Below are positions 48,844-52,345 of a stretch of DNA of 52,345 nt, in pieces. The stretch is from an uncultured Eubacteriales bacterium (lineage in GTDB: Bacteria > Bacillota > Clostridia > TANB77 > CAG-508). Numbering within the stretch: position 1 is the first letter of the stretch; the number at the start of each line of letters is the position of its first letter. Location of the stretch: positions 1 through 52,345 of the forward strand of contig CATKWX010000011.1 of NCBI GenBank assembly GCA_949840345.1. The letters are read 5' to 3'. A program made the translations under genes and the position numbers. Under the pieces are notes generated by a model. That model saw nothing but the letters and a program-made list of their open reading frames with translations. It was not told the origin of the DNA and did no database searches.

Positions 48844-50097
48844 ATGATACAAAAACCAAAAGGAACAAAAGACATATTGCCAGAAGAAAGCTATAAATGG
48901 CAATACATAGAAAAGAAAATACAAGAATTATTTAAAAATTATGGTTATAAAGAAATAAGAGTACCTGTATTTGAAAATACAGAGCTATTCCAAAGGGGTG
49001 TTGGAGATACAACAGATGTTGTACAAAAAGAAATGTACACTTTTGATGACAAAGGTGGAAGAAGCATTACTTTAAGACCAGAAGGAACAGCTGGAATTGT
49101 AAGGGCATACATAGAAAATGGAATGGCGTCAATGCCATCACCTGTAAAAATGTTCTACAACATGGCTATGTACCGTTATGAGAACGTACAAAAGGGAAGA
49201 CTAAGAGAATTTCACCAAATTGGCGCAGAAGTGTTTGGAACATCTTCATATATGGCAGATGTAGAAAGTATAACTATGGCAAACGAAATATTTAATATAT
49301 TAAACATTCCAAATATAGAACTAACAATAAACAGCATAGGTTGTCCAACGTGTAGAGCAGAGTATCAAAAAGCGTTAAAGACATTCTTACAAAAAAATAT
49401 AGATAAATATTGCTATACATGTCAAACTAGATTTGACAAAAACCCTATGAGAATACTAGATTGTAAAGAAGAAAAGTGTAAAGAATTAAATCAAGGTGCA
49501 CCAATAATATTAGATTATTTATGCGAGGAGTGCAAAACACACTTTGAAAATGTAAAAAAATTATTAACAGAATTAGGAATAGAATATAAAGTAGATCCGA
49601 GAATAGTTAGAGGACTAGATTATTATACTAAAACAGTATTTGAATTTATATCTAAAGATGAAGGATATACAGTATTAGGTGGTGGAAGATATGATGGTTT
49701 AGTAAAAGAATTAGATGGACAAGAAACACCAGCATTAGGATTTGCATTAGGAATGGAGAGAATTGTTGAAATATATGAAAAATATAATAAAGAAAATATG
49801 ATAAAGCCAGAAGTTCCAAAATTATATATCGCAGAAATAGGAGAAAAAGCCAATAATTTAGCCACAATATTAGTAAAGAAGTTAAGAGAAAAAGGACTAA
49901 ATGTACAAAAAGATATAACAGAAAAAAGTATAAAAGCACAATTTAAATATGCAGACAAAATAAAGGCAGAATATGTGTTAACAATAGGAGAAGATGAAAT
50001 AAACAACAATAAAGCAAAATTAAAGAATATGGAAACAGGAGAAGAAACAGAAGTAGAATTAACAGTAGAAGACATATGTGGACATATTAATGAATAA
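48844..50097 (+). CDS. hisS: Histidine--tRNA ligase
   Basis: A 417-residue class II synthetase. MIQKPKGTKDILPEESYKWQ and GYKEIRVPVFENTELFQRGV start the fold. SITLRPEGTAGIVRAYIENG and YRYENVQKGRLREFHQIGAE form motif 2, RGLDYYTKTVFEF is the histidine-binding HisA loop, and LGGGRYDGLV and GFALGMERI form motif 3. The anticodon-binding domain covers the last 95 residues. AGAGGAAAG lies before the ATG. Unlike aspS, its leader has no T-box sequence, only an inverted-repeat element. Confidence 0.97.
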   Translation: MIQKPKGTKDILPEESYKWQYIEKKIQELFKNYGYKEIRVPVFENTELFQRGVGDTTDVVQKEMYTFDDKGGRSITLRPEGTAGIVRAYIENGMASMPSPVKMFYNMAMYRYENVQKGRLREFHQIGAEVFGTSSYMADVESITMANEIFNILNIPNIELTINSIGCPTCRAEYQKALKTFLQKNIDKYCYTCQTRFDKNPMRILDCKEEKCKELNQGAPIILDYLCEECKTHFENVKKLLTELGIEYKVDPRIVRGLDYYTKTVFEFISKDEGYTVLGGGRYDGLVKELDGQETPALGFALGMERIVEIYEKYNKENMIKPEVPKLYIAEIGEKANNLATILVKKLREKGLNVQKDITEKSIKAQFKYADKIKAEYVLTIGEDEINNNKAKLKNMETGEETEVELTVEDICGHINE

Positions 50098-50290
50098 TGA
50101 ATAGTGAATAATTAATAATGAATAATGCAAAATTTGTTTTACAAATTTTGCTGTAGGGCAAACGGGAGATTATCTATGAAGTGGATGCCGAGTGAATAAT
50201 GAATAGTTAATAGTGAATAATACAAAAATCTTCGATTTTTGATGTAGGGGTCGGCGTCCTTGACGACCCGCACATCGAAGGAATACCCAA
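50098..50290 (+). repeat. Composite repeat block downstream of hisS
   Basis: In order: GAATAGTGAATAATTAATAA-type units, GCAAAATTTG...CAAATTTTGC palindrome, GTAGGG, family D (50161 on), more GAATAAT units, AAAATCTTCGATTTT, family B (50244-50270) and GAAGGAATACCC. The next 160 bp up to 50455 are AT-rich with no gene seen. Confidence 0.8.
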
Positions 50291-50455
50291 GCAAATAATA
50301 GAAAATCTGCAATTCCCATAAATTACCAAGAAAAAAGGCTTGATTTTCAGGTATATTTTATGTTAATATAATAAATGTGAGGCAGATAAAAATTGCCGAA
50401 GCAATTAAGCACTTTCTGATACAAAAAATATTTTAAAAAATATTTAAAAAAGGTA

Positions 50456-50484
50456 TTGACTTGTAAAATAAAAGGTGCTAAAAT
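50456..50484 (+). promoter_or_regulatory. rRNA promoter P1
   Basis: TTGACT (50456-50461), 17-nt spacer, TAAAAT (50479-50484). Confidence 0.7.
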
Positions 50485-50637
50485 AAAGCTTACTTGAAAC
50501 GCAAAAGAAAACATATAAATAGTTTTTTAGTTAGTAATAGGTAAGACATAAAAATAGGTAACAAAAGCGATTACTAATTTTATTTTGCTCTAAAAAAGAG
50601 AAAGATAAAAAAATAATAAAAAAAATTAAAAAATATG

Positions 50638-50666
50638 TTGACAATTGTTTTAACAAGTAGTATAAT
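50638..50666 (+). promoter_or_regulatory. rRNA promoter P2
   Basis: TTGACA (50638-50643), 17-nt spacer, TATAAT (50661-50666); perfect consensus. Tandem promoters are usual for rRNA operons. Confidence 0.85.
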
Positions 50667-50941
50667 AAAACTCGTTCCGTCAAAATAGGACGAAACGAAG
50701 AAAAGTACATTGAAAAGTAAACAATAAATATCCTTTAAGAGACCAAGCGGTAATACAAAAGTATTGCCAAAATAATTTAAAATGATGAAATTAAAATGAG
50801 TCAAAAACTCAAGAGATATTTGTGAAAAGAAACAAGTTAGACAAGGAAAGGCGAAGAAATTTTATTGAGATAGTACGTTTGTACATCGAAATAAAATTTC
50901 GAAGACTTGACACAGTATAACGAAGTTTATTTTCGCAAAGA
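50667..50941 (+). other. 16S rRNA leader
   Basis: Transcribed leader with hairpins CGTTCCGTC/GACGAAACG (50673-50697) and AAATTTTATT/AATAAAATTT (50857-50899). The segment GTACATTGAAAAGTAAACAA resembles leaders of clostridial rRNA operons. The 3' partner of the RNase III stem would lie beyond the window. Confidence 0.65.

Positions 50942-52345
<1,404 letters not shown>

Overview
The window comes from a low-GC, spore-forming Firmicute of class Clostridia, probably an uncultured gut lineage. The evidence is AT-rich codon use (AGA for Arg, TAA/TAG stops, TGA almost unused), a T-box leader, strong GGAGG ribosome-binding sites, sporulation genes (spoVG, a sleB-like cortex hydrolase, ytxC), and the sequence of a 5'-proximal 16S rRNA. 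No species name can be given from reading alone.

Layout. 1-650: tail of a repeat-rich surface protein. 720-2820: T-box-controlled aspS. 3-9.8 kb: a membrane protein, priA (frameshifted), def-fmt, then asp23-amaP-DUF2273-nusB. 9.9-14.3 kb: xseA/xseB split by a small membrane-anchored protein, a divergent PAP2 protein and fhs. 14.6-17.4 kb: a large anchored surface protein and the sleB-like hydrolase. 17.6-19.5 kb: murC, divergent from sigma-H-type spoVG. 19.8-25 kb: a signal-peptide/2-TM protein, a TadZ-like ATPase with AT-hooks, a GAF plus degenerate GGDEF protein, then ireB-ruvX-DUF1292. 25-31 kb: truB, lysC, a Na/Pi transporter and recN with LexA-like sites. 31-35 kb: small unknown genes, an orphan RelA/SpoT-like synthetase, trxA with a tiny ferredoxin-thioredoxin-reductase-like protein, traX and ytxC. 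35-39.2 kb: a storage-polysaccharide set (GH57 branching enzyme, DUF4912 protein, GT4 glycosyltransferase). 39.3-43.7 kb: ylbF, a Zn peptidase, a RelBE-type pair and a second copy of the large surface protein. 43.8-50.1 kb: recJ, relA (frameshifted), an MBL hydrolase and hisS. 50.1-52.3 kb: repeats, tandem promoters and most of a 16S rRNA that runs off the right edge.

The most striking feature is a dense set of small palindromic repeats, many beginning GTAGGG. They fill most intergenic gaps and are nested inside one another. In at least four genes (two surface-protein paralogs, truB and the DUF4912 gene) they lie in frame inside the coding sequence. Several larger hairpin elements with 11-26 bp perfect terminal inverted repeats are also present. 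Two housekeeping genes, priA and relA, are each broken by one extra C in the same local context (CA-C-GG), which points to a common cause, most likely a base-calling artefact.
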